Shown: positions 45,101 to 53,653, numbered from the stretch's first letter. The stretch is DNA of 64,000 bases from Limihaloglobus sulfuriphilus (GCF_001999965.1 NZ_CP019646.1:2108001-2172000), one strand, 5' to 3'. Numbers and translations are program-made. Notes: a model not told the origin generated them from the letters alone.

Positions 45101-45389
45101 CTCCATTGTCGAGGCTGTCGGGGCCGGCGAAAAAGCCGCCACAGGAATCGACGAATACCTCACCGGCGAAAAGCACGCCTTCTGGCGAAAAGAAGTCGCT
45201 GTTGATACAGCTTTTGACCCGGACGCAGAACCCGTGCCCTACGCACGTAAAAAGATGGCTCTGCTGCCGGTTGAACGCCGCAGATCAAGTTTCGCCGAAG
45301 TCGAACAGTGCTGGATCGAGGGCGAGGCGATACGCCAGGCCCAGAGATGTCTTCGCTGTGACTACGGAAAATACTGTACAACAGAATAA
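42198..45389 (+). CDS. NuoF-like hydrogenase subunit fused to a GltD-like flavoprotein
   Basis: A 1,063-residue fusion. Residues about 30-125 are a thioredoxin-like [2Fe-2S] domain (ICTGGGCIASG, TGCMGPCAGG). About 135-550 form the NuoF/HydB core with RGRGGAGFPT (NADH and FMN), SLBB, and the [4Fe-4S] ligands CGKCVPC starting near 479 and CGLG near 526. From about 556 the usual C-terminal ferredoxin domain is replaced by a GltD-type domain: CRSACPANVN, CARVCFHSCETKC for two clusters, FAD site VVGAGPAGLS near 664 and NAD(P) site VIGGGNSAID near 794, with a terminal CLRCDYGKYC. It may exchange electrons with NAD(H) and a second NAD(P)-linked flavin. The fusion is one uninterrupted frame. Confidence 0.93.
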   Translation: MSDTKKLQTVEEFKALKDKLKKQTAREDSLDKVLICTGGGCIASGALKIRDALKEELQAQGLADKVAVIETGCMGPCAGGPVMVIAKDKTFYVHVQQEDIPVIVEQHIKDGRPVERLCWKDDKTGVPVPVQMDIDFFKKQTKIVLRNCGLIQPTSIEDYIARDGFAAITKVLSDMSQDQVLEEMKIANIRGRGGAGFPTWMKWNFTRKSPGDQKYILCNADEGDPGAFMDRSILEGDPFSLIEGMTIGAYTIGASQGYVYVRAEYPLAIERLEAAIKSAYEMGMLGKDILGTGFSFDLDIRMGSGAFVCGEETALIASIEGKRGEPRVRPPFPAVKGLWGKPTTLNNVETYANVAAILFNGGEWFASYGTDKSKGTKVFALAGAITNAGLVEVPVGTTLGDLIYDIGGGIPNGKAFKAAQIGGPSGGCIPKQHLNVPLDYESLNELGAIMGSGGLVVMDDDTCMVDVARFFLEFVQEESCGKCVPCRVGTKRMLEILEKICAGKGEMSDIDKLEQLGEHIQQSSLCGLGQTAPNPVLSTLRHFRHEYEMHIKQKICEAGVCAGLVLAPCRSACPANVNIPGFVSLTAEKRYAEAIALHRNRNPFTAVCARVCFHSCETKCRRASMDEPVSIKGIKRFMSDQEITAQLPEIRENAENAKRKIAVVGAGPAGLSCAYFLARLGYRPTVFEAEPRPGGMLVQTIPEYRLPREVLAREVRIIEGIGVDVLTNQKLGRDFTLEDLKSQGYDAVFLGIGEPQGLIPNLKGSDTEGVCEAIDFLREYNLRGSAKVEKNIIVIGGGNSAIDAARTAVRLGAQVTVVYRRTEAEMPAYDEEIEEAKQEGVVIETLTSPTEILSRNGKVCGLKCSKMVLGQYDSSGRKRPVESGEEVVYNTDQIIFAVGQTMDAKSIFGNLEEPAESNQYEYKVILGKGDEAQELIMYGKNRIKTDKINGQTSVPWIFSGGDVVTGPASIVEAVGAGEKAATGIDEYLTGEKHAFWRKEVAVDTAFDPDAEPVPYARKKMALLPVERRRSSFAEVEQCWIEGEAIRQAQRCLRCDYGKYCTTE

Positions 45390-45426
45390 CACGCGTATTA
45401 TTCATACAAAGCAGAAAGGCTTATAA

Positions 45427-47196
45427 ATGATAACACTATATATAAACAACCAGGAAGTGCAGGTTCCAGAGGGTTCAACTATTCTCGACGCGGCCAAGGC
45501 TTGCAATGTTAATATTCCAACATTGTGCCACCTTGAGAATACGCCGCCAAAAGGACTCTGCCGTGTTTGCGTTGTAGAGGTCGAGGGAGCCAGAGCGATG
45601 GCAGCGGCCTGTGCAACGCCGGCCGCCGAAGGCATGAAGGTTAAGACCAATACACGCAAAATTAGAGATACCCGAAGGACAGTCGTCGAGCTTCTGCTCT
45701 CGGAGCATGACGGAGATTGCAAAGTCTGTGACAGAAACGATGACTGCGAACTCCAGGAGCTTGCCCGTGAACTTGGTATAACAAGTATCGGCTTCGAGGG
45801 CGAAAAAGCCCCCAGCAAGATAGACAAATCAACACCCGCCCTCATTAGAGATGACGGAAAATGTATTAAATGCCGCAGATGTGTTGTTGCATGCAATGAA
45901 ACTCAGGGTGTCGGCGCAGTGTTCCCCCAGGGACGCGGTTTCACAAGCACTATCAGCCCCGCATTTGACTGCAATCTCGACGAGATTACCTGTGTCCAGT
46001 GCGGCCAGTGCGCCGCGGTTTGTCCGGTAGGTGCTATTACAGAACATAATTATATTGAGAACGTCTGGAATGCGATCGACGATCCGAGTAAATATGTGAT
46101 TGTCCAGACCGCACCGGCTATCCGGGCTGCCCTAGGCGAATGTTTCGGATACGAGCCCGGAACCGTTGTTACCGGCAAAATGGTGGCGGCTCTCAAAAGC
46201 CTGGGCTTTGACGGAGTATTCGACACTAACTTCGCGGCAGATCTTACCATCATGGAAGAAGGCACTGAACTGCTCACAAGGCTCAAAAACGCACTTGTGG
46301 ACAAGAAAGATGTTGCCCTGCCCCAGTTTACAAGCTGCTGCCCGGGCTGGATAAAATTCGCCGAGCACTTCTACCCTGACATGCTCGACAATCTCTCCAC
46401 ATGCAAGTCGCCCCAGCAGATGTTTGGAGCTCTCGCCAAGACATACTACGCCCAGAAAATAGGCAAAAAGCCTTCAGAGGTCGTAGTCGTATCTATAATG
46501 CCCTGCACGGCTAAGAAATATGAGTGCTACCGCGACGAAATGTATGACAGCGGAGCCAAAGATGTTGATTACGTGCTCACCACCAGAGAACTCTCAACTA
46601 TGGTCAAACAGGCCGGCATAGACTTCAAACTCCTAAAAGAGCAGAAGATGGACACTCCATTCCCAGAGTCTTCAGGTGCCGCGGATATCTTCGCAAACAC
46701 CGGCGGAGTTATGGAGGCTGCGATACGTACCGCCTATGAAATAGTTACCGGTCACGAAGTGCCCGCCCAACAGCTGCACATAAAGCCGATCATGGGACTT
46801 GGGGGCATCAAAGAAGCATCGCTCAAGATTGAAGGCACACTGCCAGAATGGTCGTTCCTGGAAGGTGTCGAGCTCAATGTTATGGTGATCCACAGCCTTG
46901 GAAATGTACGCAAGGTACTTGAAGAAATGGATATTTCCAAATACCACTTCATAGAGGTCATGACCTGCCCGGGCGGATGCATCAGCGGCGGCGGACAGCC
47001 AAGATTTACTGATGACTCTGTTCGTCAGAAAAGAATCGCGGCTATATACGCAGAGGACGAGGGCAAAGAGCTTAGAAAATCGCACGAGAACCCATTTATA
47101 AAACAGATATATGATGAGTTCTTCGAAGCACCCCTGAGCGAAAAGTCGCATCACCTTCTGCACACGCAATATACAAAGCGAAACTCTGTAAGCTGA
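45427..47196 (+). CDS. hydA: [FeFe] hydrogenase catalytic subunit (NADH-linked, HydA/HndD type)
   Basis: Catalyses H2 production or uptake. The 589-residue protein has an N-terminal [2Fe-2S] domain (CNVNIPTLCH, CRVC), a His-ligated [4Fe-4S] site (HDGDCKVCDRNDDC), a two-cluster ferredoxin domain (CIKCRRCVVAC and CVQCGQCAAVC), and the H-cluster domain. L1 is TSCCPGW with Cys304, L2 MPCTAKK with Cys360, L3 TCPGGCISGGGQP with Cys514 and Cys518. The H-cluster residues are complete. It forms a complex with the two upstream subunits, as in trimeric electron-bifurcating hydrogenases. Maturation genes hydE/F/G are not in the window. A terminator follows. Confidence 0.97.
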   Translation: MITLYINNQEVQVPEGSTILDAAKACNVNIPTLCHLENTPPKGLCRVCVVEVEGARAMAAACATPAAEGMKVKTNTRKIRDTRRTVVELLLSEHDGDCKVCDRNDDCELQELARELGITSIGFEGEKAPSKIDKSTPALIRDDGKCIKCRRCVVACNETQGVGAVFPQGRGFTSTISPAFDCNLDEITCVQCGQCAAVCPVGAITEHNYIENVWNAIDDPSKYVIVQTAPAIRAALGECFGYEPGTVVTGKMVAALKSLGFDGVFDTNFAADLTIMEEGTELLTRLKNALVDKKDVALPQFTSCCPGWIKFAEHFYPDMLDNLSTCKSPQQMFGALAKTYYAQKIGKKPSEVVVVSIMPCTAKKYECYRDEMYDSGAKDVDYVLTTRELSTMVKQAGIDFKLLKEQKMDTPFPESSGAADIFANTGGVMEAAIRTAYEIVTGHEVPAQQLHIKPIMGLGGIKEASLKIEGTLPEWSFLEGVELNVMVIHSLGNVRKVLEEMDISKYHFIEVMTCPGGCISGGGQPRFTDDSVRQKRIAAIYAEDEGKELRKSHENPFIKQIYDEFFEAPLSEKSHHLLHTQYTKRNSVS

Positions 47197-47216
47197 TCCC
47201 GCGGATAATTAAAAAG

Positions 47217-47250
47217 AAGCCCAAAGAATTAAAACCTTTGGGCTTTTTTA
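47217..47250 (+). terminator. Rho-independent terminator of the hydrogenase operon
   Basis: Perfect ten-base arms AAGCCCAAAG and CTTTGGGCTT with a nine-base loop and a T-run. It starts about 20 bp after the hydA stop. Confidence 0.88.
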
Positions 47251-47292
47251 TTATCCTGTATCAAAACACTTCAAAACGAAGATGCTCTTATT

Positions 47293-48885
47293 TTACTTCT
47301 TTTCTCCAAACGGCCTGTAGAGCGGATCACCTATGAGCATCTGCTGCCATGAATTGAACGGCAGCGTGTTGAAATACGCCTCGCCGAGTGAGTACCCCTC
47401 AAGCAGTGAAGCGAAAAACTCGCTGGGCAGCGGGAAAGACTGAAGATACGGCTCTGCCACCGCTCCGATGGTTGCCGTTATCCCGTCATTGAGCAGGCCC
47501 GGCACCCACTGATTGCTCTGGACATTTCGCATATCAACCGCCTCCCAGCTGGCAATATGATATCCCACCGCGCCGGGGACAAAACTAAAAGCCGGCTTGT
47601 AATTTTTCAGGCTGTACCAGCCGCAGTAAACAGCCGTACCGTCGCACTTGCCAACGGGAAAGACTGATTCGGTACGGTCGAGAATACATTTCCAGCCGGC
47701 ATCTTTAAAATTGCGGTACGCGGTTACGATATCGACATCATACACATCAAGCCCGGGTTTACTGCCCGAGGTATATCCGCGGGAATCAAAACACGCCAAT
47801 CCGTTAAGGCCTATCTGCTCGGCGATCATCGCCCCGTCAACAAGTGAACATGCGATATCTGCCGTCGGCCCGTCAAGGCGTGAGACAATCAGCGTCTTAG
47901 AGTCCGCACTTGCGACATCGCCCTTGAGCTCATTAGTCTGCCATTTATAGAGGCTGTACTCACCGCAGTTGACCATTGCCAGCTCAGAATCAAGAGCCGC
48001 GCCGGTCTCTCTGCCGGTGAGGGCATCAATATCCAGCTCAAGCCGAACCAGCAGCCCCGTGAGCCCGAAACGGTTCTTGTAATTTTCTATAGCCTCCTCA
48101 TCAGGAACTTCTGCGTCCGCATCGGGAACATAGTTTCTCGGGTGAACCAGCTCCGCGAGCTCGGGCTTATCCTTCGAATGGCCGTTAAGAGCAAAATCAA
48201 CCTTCAAACGCGAACAAAGCGCCTCTGTCATATCCAGACCGTACATGCTGTAATAGAGGCCCAGAAAATCCTGAAGACGCATACTCTGCGCAGAGCCGCT
48301 GCCCATCGCGCCTATCTTCTGCAAAGCCTGGTTAAAGGAATTGCTGACCTTAGGAAGTTTTTCCGCGATAGAAGACTGTGTAACATCAATCCCCGACGGA
48401 TCACCCGCGATCGCCATCGCCCTTGACCAGGTTTGCTCGAATTCCGACAATGCCGCGGCATGATATTGCTCCAGAGCCTGTTTTTTCTTGCCGTCAGAAT
48501 CGGCCGGCCGGTAGCTGCGGATCCTGTACGGCATACCGTAAGTCGTTACAATACATCGCGGCGGCTGATCACCCTGCCACGCATCGATAAACGCCTTAAC
48601 CGGCGCCTTAACCTTCTTCTCATAATCACTTTTGCCGATATCGGAGACAACCTCACCGCCAAGCTCCAGCCGGAGGATGTTTTCTGCGGGTACCCCCCGT
48701 TTTTCAGCATAATACTCCGCGACCCGCATAGAATCATCAAGCCCCGCGTCGGCGATAACTATCACCTGCTCAGGCGAGAAATGCCCACCCTTAGGCGAAT
48801 TTCCATCCTTCTCCGCCGGCTCAGCGGCCGCCGCAAAGGCTAAAAAACAAATTGAAGCTGCAAACATCAAACGGCATAAAAACAT
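47293..48885 (-). CDS. TIGR03790 family secreted protein
   Basis: A 530-residue protein with a signal peptide (MFLCRLMFAASICFLAFAAA). The segments VIVIADAGLDDSMRVAEYYA, KRGVPAENILRLEL and CIVTTYGMPYRIRSY match the pattern of the TIGR03790 family, common in planctomycetes, Verrucomicrobia and Acidobacteria, without known function. The C-terminal half has GAVGYHIASWEAVDMRN and ends GDPLYRPFGEKK, typical of the family. The gene is downstream of a sugar transferase by three bases and may be part of an extracellular polysaccharide or surface unit. Confidence 0.85.
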   Translation of the reverse strand: MFLCRLMFAASICFLAFAAAAEPAEKDGNSPKGGHFSPEQVIVIADAGLDDSMRVAEYYAEKRGVPAENILRLELGGEVVSDIGKSDYEKKVKAPVKAFIDAWQGDQPPRCIVTTYGMPYRIRSYRPADSDGKKKQALEQYHAAALSEFEQTWSRAMAIAGDPSGIDVTQSSIAEKLPKVSNSFNQALQKIGAMGSGSAQSMRLQDFLGLYYSMYGLDMTEALCSRLKVDFALNGHSKDKPELAELVHPRNYVPDADAEVPDEEAIENYKNRFGLTGLLVRLELDIDALTGRETGAALDSELAMVNCGEYSLYKWQTNELKGDVASADSKTLIVSRLDGPTADIACSLVDGAMIAEQIGLNGLACFDSRGYTSGSKPGLDVYDVDIVTAYRNFKDAGWKCILDRTESVFPVGKCDGTAVYCGWYSLKNYKPAFSFVPGAVGYHIASWEAVDMRNVQSNQWVPGLLNDGITATIGAVAEPYLQSFPLPSEFFASLLEGYSLGEAYFNTLPFNSWQQMLIGDPLYRPFGEKK

Positions 48886-48888
48886 AAG

Positions 48889-49497
48889 TCATCCTTCTCC
48901 GCGTTTCTGCTTATCGCGGGAATAGCGTTTTTCATAAATATCTTTTCCGGTTAAGACAACGTAAAGTGTCATAAGCATTATCTTTATATCAAGCCATATA
49001 CAGGCTCTACGCACGTATTCAACATCGAGTTCGAGTTTTTCTTCTATCGTCAACGCGCCGCGGCCCATCACCTGCGCAAGTCCCGTCATGCCAGGCTTAA
49101 CATCAAGGCGCGAGATATATTTTTCGCCCCATTCAGGTATCTGCGAGACATACAGCGGCCGCGGGCCGACCATGCTCATCTGTCCCTTAAGCACATTAAA
49201 CAGTTGCGGCAGCTCATCGAGCGAGCTCCTGCGGAGGAAATCGCCTCCCTTTATCAGCCGGCTGTCAGAAGCCGAATCCGGCGAATTACCGTAAGGGTCG
49301 CAGTCGAGCCGCATTGTACGGAACTTGTACAGTATAAACGGTTTAGCATTCCTGCCCGCCCTTTCCTGACGAAAAACCGCCGCACCCGGGCTGACACATT
49401 TTATATAAACCGCCACTGTCAGATAAACCGGAAGGAGCAGCAAAATCGCCCCCAGAGATATCAGGATATCTAATACACGTTTTAAGATACTATACAA
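48889..49497 (-). CDS. Polyprenyl-phosphate glycosyl-1-phosphate transferase (bacterial sugar transferase)
   Basis: A 202-residue member of the WbaP/PglC class, which starts surface glycan synthesis by moving a sugar phosphate to undecaprenyl phosphate at the inner membrane. It has an N-terminal re-entrant hydrophobic helix (about 8-35), VFRQERAGRNAKPF, YKFRTM, SLDELPQLFNVLKGQMS, MVGPRPL and KPGMTGLAQV, all characteristic. It is the minimal catalytic form without the extra N-terminal membrane domain. The start is TTG at 49497 with GAGG upstream. Confidence 0.93.
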   Translation of the reverse strand: MYSILKRVLDILISLGAILLLLPVYLTVAVYIKCVSPGAAVFRQERAGRNAKPFILYKFRTMRLDCDPYGNSPDSASDSRLIKGGDFLRRSSLDELPQLFNVLKGQMSMVGPRPLYVSQIPEWGEKYISRLDVKPGMTGLAQVMGRGALTIEEKLELDVEYVRRACIWLDIKIMLMTLYVVLTGKDIYEKRYSRDKQKRGEG

Positions 49498-49689
49498 AAA
49501 GGATTTACCTCACTGTCTAAATTCAGCTTAAAATTTACAGATTCACATTATAGTAATATCGCCGGCATATATCAATCGATTTTGGATATTTGCCCCGCCG
49601 ACTTTGCCCGATGCGCCCAACCGGCCGACAGTCACGCCGGCTCAAATCAAACCCTGTATATATTTTTTTGCTATAGACCAATTTTGTTA

Positions 49690-49718
49690 TTGACTTTCAG
49701 TTCCTAAAATGTTATAAT
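49690..49718 (+). promoter_or_regulatory. Promoter of the TIGR01777 epimerase gene
   Basis: TTGACT and a perfect TATAAT with a 17-bp spacer, 25 bp upstream of the ATG; GGAG is the ribosome site. Confidence 0.7.
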
Positions 49719-49743
49719 TTCACTGTTATATTTCGGAGTACTC

Positions 49744-50643
49744 ATGAAAATAGCCGTAGCTGGAGCAACAGGGTTTGTAGGGTCTGAATTATGTCGGCTT
49801 TTAAGCAGCATGCATGAACTGACAATATTAACCCGAGACACACAAAAGGGCCATCTCTTTTTTGGTCAAGCATTTACAATTGTTGAATTCTCAGAAAACC
49901 GCCCCGACCTTCTTATCTCTGAACTTGAAGGTGTAGATGCTGTAATAAATCTTGCCGGCGAGAACATCGCAGTCGCGAGGTGGACGCCAGAGATAAAACA
50001 GAGTATCCTTAACAGCCGCCTTGAAAGCTCACGAAGATTGCTGAAAACTTTCAAAGAAATGCCCGAGCCGCCTAAAACTTACATAATATCTTCAGCCACC
50101 GGCTATTACGGCAATCGACCGGGAGAGACACTCAACGAATCCAGCCCGTCCGGCAGCGGCTTTCTCGCGGATGTCTGCCGGCAGAATGAAGCTCTCGCAC
50201 CCGAATTTGAATCGCTGAGCATACGCACCATAATAATCCGCTCCGGGCCGGTCATGGACCGTGGCGGCGGAGCATTAAAAAAAATGATGCTGCCGTTTCG
50301 CTTTTATCTCGGCGCCTGCTTAGGCTCCGGCGAGCAGCACATGCCCTGGATCAGTCTGGAAGACGAAACCGCCGCGATCAAATTCCTGCTTGAGCACGGC
50401 AGTCTCTCCGGAGTTTTTAATCTTACCTCGCCGAATCCGGCAACAAACCGCCAGATTTCAAAAGCTATCGCCGCGTATCTGAACAGGCCGTGTTTTTTCA
50501 GGCTTCCCGCGGCTGCCCTGCGTCTGCTCATGGGCGAAATGGCAGGCGAGCTGCTATCTTCGCAGCAGGTATTGCCGGAAAGGCTTCTTGAAGCGGGTTT
50601 TGAATTTAAACGCCCGCTGTTTCAAGACGTTCTTTCGACATAA
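49744..50643 (+). CDS. TIGR01777 family NAD(P)-dependent epimerase (YfcH-like)
   Basis: A 299-residue short-chain dehydrogenase-like protein. N-terminal VAGATGFVGSELCRLL for dinucleotide, VDAVINLAGENIAVARWTPE, ISSATGYYGNRPGE with the SYK-like YYG variant, then WISLEDE, SGVFNLTSPNP, and the DUF1731 C-terminal domain (about 250-297, LLSSQQVLPERLLEAGFEF). The order is the one of TIGR01777 proteins, whose physiological substrate is not known. It converges on the alcohol dehydrogenase with three bases between stops. Confidence 0.92.
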   Translation: MKIAVAGATGFVGSELCRLLSSMHELTILTRDTQKGHLFFGQAFTIVEFSENRPDLLISELEGVDAVINLAGENIAVARWTPEIKQSILNSRLESSRRLLKTFKEMPEPPKTYIISSATGYYGNRPGETLNESSPSGSGFLADVCRQNEALAPEFESLSIRTIIIRSGPVMDRGGGALKKMMLPFRFYLGACLGSGEQHMPWISLEDETAAIKFLLEHGSLSGVFNLTSPNPATNRQISKAIAAYLNRPCFFRLPAAALRLLMGEMAGELLSSQQVLPERLLEAGFEFKRPLFQDVLST

Positions 50644-50646
50644 TCA

Positions 50647-51795
50647 CTATGCGCGTGAGAGAAGTATATCGCCGACAGTATCCGCCTGTATAAGTCCGTC
50701 TTCACCGAATACACTTTTTCTCTGGCGGAAACGCTCGCTAATCTTCGCGGCGGCCTCATCGGCGTCAATCTCATAATCGCTGAGCCGAACCGGCATCTCC
50801 ACCGACTGAAAGAACTGCTCTGTTTTGTCTATAGCTTCCTGAGGTGTTGAAACGCCCCAGATCCGTTTGCCGTACTGGGCGAGTTTGTTACCCTTGTGCT
50901 CAAGAGCAAAACGCCACACACCCGGCAGAACAATCGCAAGGCTCTCGGCATGTGCCACACCATAAAACGCCGTCAGCTCGTGCCCGATCATGTGCGTTGA
51001 CCAGTCCTGTGTCACGCCCTGGTTGATGAGCATATTAAGTGCCATTGTCGCCGACCACATAAAATCTGCCCGCTTATCATAATCGGTAGAATCTTTTATC
51101 GTATCAGGGCCGATCTCGATCAGTGTCTGCAGGATACCCTCAGCGAAACGGTCCTGAAGCCGAGATTCGCCGGTTCGGCACATATACTGCTCACAAACAT
51201 GCACAAACGCGTCAACAACGCCGTTACGCACCTGTTTTTGCGGCAGGCTGAATGTTGTTTCCGGATCAAGTATCGAGAACTTCGGATATACATGCGGGCT
51301 GCCGAATGCCCGTTTTTCTTTGGTGCTTCTTTTGCTTATAACCGAATTGCCGTTTGATTCAGAACCCGTTGCCGGCAGTGTCAATATTCCTGCCAGCGGA
51401 ACAGCGGAGTTTACCTCTGCCTCTCCGGTAAGTATTTCCCAGGGGTCTGTGCAGTCTGTTTTCAAAGCCGCGGCGATATACTTTGCCGCGTCAAGCACCG
51501 ACCCGCCGCCAACAGCGAGTATAAAATTCACATTTTCCCTGCGGCACTTCTCTATCGCCTGCAAACATGTCTCATGTGCGGGGTTTGGCTCAATGCCGCC
51601 GAATTCAACCATCTCAAATCCCGATGCCGCCGAGACAACCTGTTCATAAACACCGTTTCTCTTGATCGAGCCGCCGCCATAAAGCATTAGAACCTTTGAG
51701 CCGGATGGAATCAGCTCCGGCAGACGCGAAATAGATCCCTTGCCGAAAACAATACGTGTAGGATTGCAATAATCAAAATTCTTCATAGTTTTCAT
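50647..51795 (-). CDS. Iron-containing alcohol dehydrogenase (YqhD/BdhA-like)
   Basis: A 382-residue group III NAD(P)-dependent alcohol/aldehyde reductase. It has RIVFGKGSI, MLYGGGSIKRNG, the dinucleotide site AVGGGSVLDAAKYI, then HVCEQY, HMIGHELTAFYGVAHAE with metal His residues, and a C-terminal helix bundle. It resembles YqhD and butanol dehydrogenases, which reduce aldehydes at the end of fermentations. That would fit the hydrogenase-bearing fermentative lifestyle. The actual substrate is not predictable. Confidence 0.93.
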   Translation of the reverse strand: MKTMKNFDYCNPTRIVFGKGSISRLPELIPSGSKVLMLYGGGSIKRNGVYEQVVSAASGFEMVEFGGIEPNPAHETCLQAIEKCRRENVNFILAVGGGSVLDAAKYIAAALKTDCTDPWEILTGEAEVNSAVPLAGILTLPATGSESNGNSVISKRSTKEKRAFGSPHVYPKFSILDPETTFSLPQKQVRNGVVDAFVHVCEQYMCRTGESRLQDRFAEGILQTLIEIGPDTIKDSTDYDKRADFMWSATMALNMLINQGVTQDWSTHMIGHELTAFYGVAHAESLAIVLPGVWRFALEHKGNKLAQYGKRIWGVSTPQEAIDKTEQFFQSVEMPVRLSDYEIDADEAAAKISERFRQRKSVFGEDGLIQADTVGDILLSRA

Positions 51796-51938
51796 TTCCT
51801 CAAAATTACGGTTTTTAAGATGAATAATTTAAACTGCATTATACATGATTTTTAGAAAATTTAAAGATATTTTTCAAACTGCCAGCGTCAAGCGTGTAAC
51901 ATTTTTCTGCGTGATAATATTATCATTGGATGAGCTGA

Positions 51939-52023
51939 TAGAAAACATGGAACGGCCGGCCCCAACGGCTGTAAATCTTGCCATAAGCCGGATAATTACG
52001 GTTTATGCGATAAGGTGTACGTA
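51939..52023 (+). repeat. 85-bp repeat, inverted copy 1
   Basis: Reverse-complement matches 56441-56525 with 79 of 85 positions identical; all six differences are transitions. The first 42 bases (in the copy-2 orientation) are identical and include an imperfect hairpin CATAAACCG...CCGGCTTATG. The two copies enclose 4.4 kb with the terminase, AsmA-like and IS110 genes. The rest of 51796-52103 holds only this and a small palindrome. Confidence 0.85.
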
Positions 52024-52045
52024 AAGCAAATTGACGAATTTGCTC
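52021..52045 (+). repeat. GTARAG palindrome unit
   Basis: GTAAAGCAAATTGACGAATTTGCTC: arms AGCAAATT and AATTTGCT. It is a near copy of the reverse complement of the unit at 56696-56720, adjoining the 85-bp repeat. Confidence 0.6.
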
Positions 52046-52103
52046 CAAACCGCCGATCCTCAGCAGATTTTAACAAATCAATAACGCCTTTTTTAACTTA
52101 GAT

Positions 52104-53579
52104 TTAATATTTTTTTGCGGCGTGTGTGTTTTTTGTATCGTTATAATTTACAAAAAAATACCTCAAAGCGTCTATCGCGTGGTCGCTGCTGCCGTCTTTT
52201 ACCGGCATCTCGTCGGGACAGTCTTGCTGATAGTGGTACGTCTCGAGCGAGCGTATCAGCAGGCGGCATCTCGGGTTTATAACCAGACGGGTTTTTCCCG
52301 AAGCGTCTTTGAGGTGGCGGCGAATCAGCTCAACACCGGTGAGTATCCTGCTGGAGCGGTACTGCAATTTTATCCCAAAACTCCTCAGCACACCTGCCGG
52401 TCCGGTTCCGCTGGTGTCATTGTGCTGTGCGCCGGCAGGGTCGCAGTAGGTGGTTACTGCCGCGGCGGCCCGGGCGGGAGTGAGCTCGATAATCCTTTTA
52501 GCGTGTACGTCCGCTGTTTCCCGCCGGCGGCTGTATTCGTTTATAACACGTATCTGGCCGTCCTGTGCTGCCTGTATCCAAAGACATACAAACGGATTGA
52601 CATATCCAAAATCTATCGTGCGGTACAGCGGAAGCGATGCATCAAAATCCACAGCCTGAACATGCACATCAGGGTCAAACGAGGAAAAGACTATATTGTC
52701 GATCCGCGGCCGCAGACATAGCATCTCCGATTCCCATGCCTGGCGGGAGCTTCGCTGCATCTGGCTTATCGCGTCATCGATTTTATAATAGCCGTTGGCG
52801 TTTTTGGCGATGCCTCTGCAATCCGGCTCCAGCGGGCACGATTCACACGCCCTGCCGCGGCAGCGTTCTATCACCTCCCACAGCGACCATTTAAATATAG
52901 GGCGGCCGCTGCGGTGTGAGGCTTCGATTTCTTTCTGCATCAGCCCGTACGGACGGTGCATCGTCGAGCAAATCTCCATGCCGGCTTTTATCTGCCCGTT
53001 TGAATGTGTGATGAACTGCGCGGCACGGAATACGGCCGGATCAAAATGCTCAAGCTCATCGCAGCGGAGCTTGTTGACGTGATGGCCGCGAACACTGCGG
53101 TTTGACTGTGTAAGCAGCTCGACACGTGAGCCGTTTGTCAGGGCGAAGCCGGTTTTGAGGATTTTCCCCTCAATCATATCAGGGTAAACGTCCCTCGCGA
53201 AGTTTACCAGATACTCGTACATCCTGTTTGCCTGGTCGAATGAGCCGGCGAGGATTCTTATCTGGCAGCCCGGCTTGAAGACGCAGTCGAGTATTGTCGC
53301 CGCCGCGGCCAGCATGGTTTTGCCGCCGCCGCGATTTGCCCACACGATGCAGTCTGTGTTTATGAGTTTTTTGTTTGTGTCCGCGCTGAAGCTGTGCCAG
53401 AGATAATCCAGCGGACACGAGCCGGCAGAGCTTAGCCGCTGCGAAGGCACCTGGATATTGAAATATTTCTCGACATACTCCCGAAGCTGCCTTCGTCCGG
53501 CTGGGCGTTTGAGCAGGCCGTTTTCGGTATTTTGGGTTTTTCTCCTCTTTTTGCGCGCAGCGGTTGCGTTGTTTGTCAT
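52104..53579 (-). CDS. Orphan phage-type terminase large subunit
   Basis: A 491-residue packaging-type ATPase/nuclease. Walker A is WANRGGGKT near residue 86, Walker B LRCDELEH follows, and the RNase H-fold nuclease domain contains TIDFGYVNPFVCL, TYCDPAG and DHAIDALRYF with the acidic metal ligands. A C-x4-C-x2-C-x5-C cluster (CRGRACESCPLEPDC) near 245-260 may bind zinc or iron-sulfur. No capsid, portal or tail genes are near. ATG at 53579 is preceded by AGAGGA; a TTG six codons upstream is less likely. It may be a phage relic, a gene-transfer-agent component, or domesticated. All catalytic motifs are intact. Confidence 0.88.
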   Translation of the reverse strand: MTNNATAARKKRRKTQNTENGLLKRPAGRRQLREYVEKYFNIQVPSQRLSSAGSCPLDYLWHSFSADTNKKLINTDCIVWANRGGGKTMLAAAATILDCVFKPGCQIRILAGSFDQANRMYEYLVNFARDVYPDMIEGKILKTGFALTNGSRVELLTQSNRSVRGHHVNKLRCDELEHFDPAVFRAAQFITHSNGQIKAGMEICSTMHRPYGLMQKEIEASHRSGRPIFKWSLWEVIERCRGRACESCPLEPDCRGIAKNANGYYKIDDAISQMQRSSRQAWESEMLCLRPRIDNIVFSSFDPDVHVQAVDFDASLPLYRTIDFGYVNPFVCLWIQAAQDGQIRVINEYSRRRETADVHAKRIIELTPARAAAAVTTYCDPAGAQHNDTSGTGPAGVLRSFGIKLQYRSSRILTGVELIRRHLKDASGKTRLVINPRCRLLIRSLETYHYQQDCPDEMPVKDGSSDHAIDALRYFFVNYNDTKNTHAAKKY

Positions 53580-53621
53580 GGGTGTGTTCCTCTTCAAGTA
53601 TTCAGTTGTCGGTTTTATAAG

Positions 53622-53653
53622 AAAGCCCGCCCCGATTTGAGGAGGCGGGCTTT
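53622..53653 (-). terminator. Rho-independent terminator after the AsmA-like gene
   Basis: Perfect ten-base arms AAAGCCCGCC and GGCGGGCTTT with a 12-base loop. On the minus strand it lies 13 bp after the AsmA-like stop and is followed by a T-rich tract. It separates that gene from the terminase. Confidence 0.75.

Noticed and set aside
42198-45389. Two separate genes joined by a sequencing error
   Set aside because: The frame runs without interruption for 1,063 codons and the join is a plausible interdomain position; no stop or start signals are seen at the junction.
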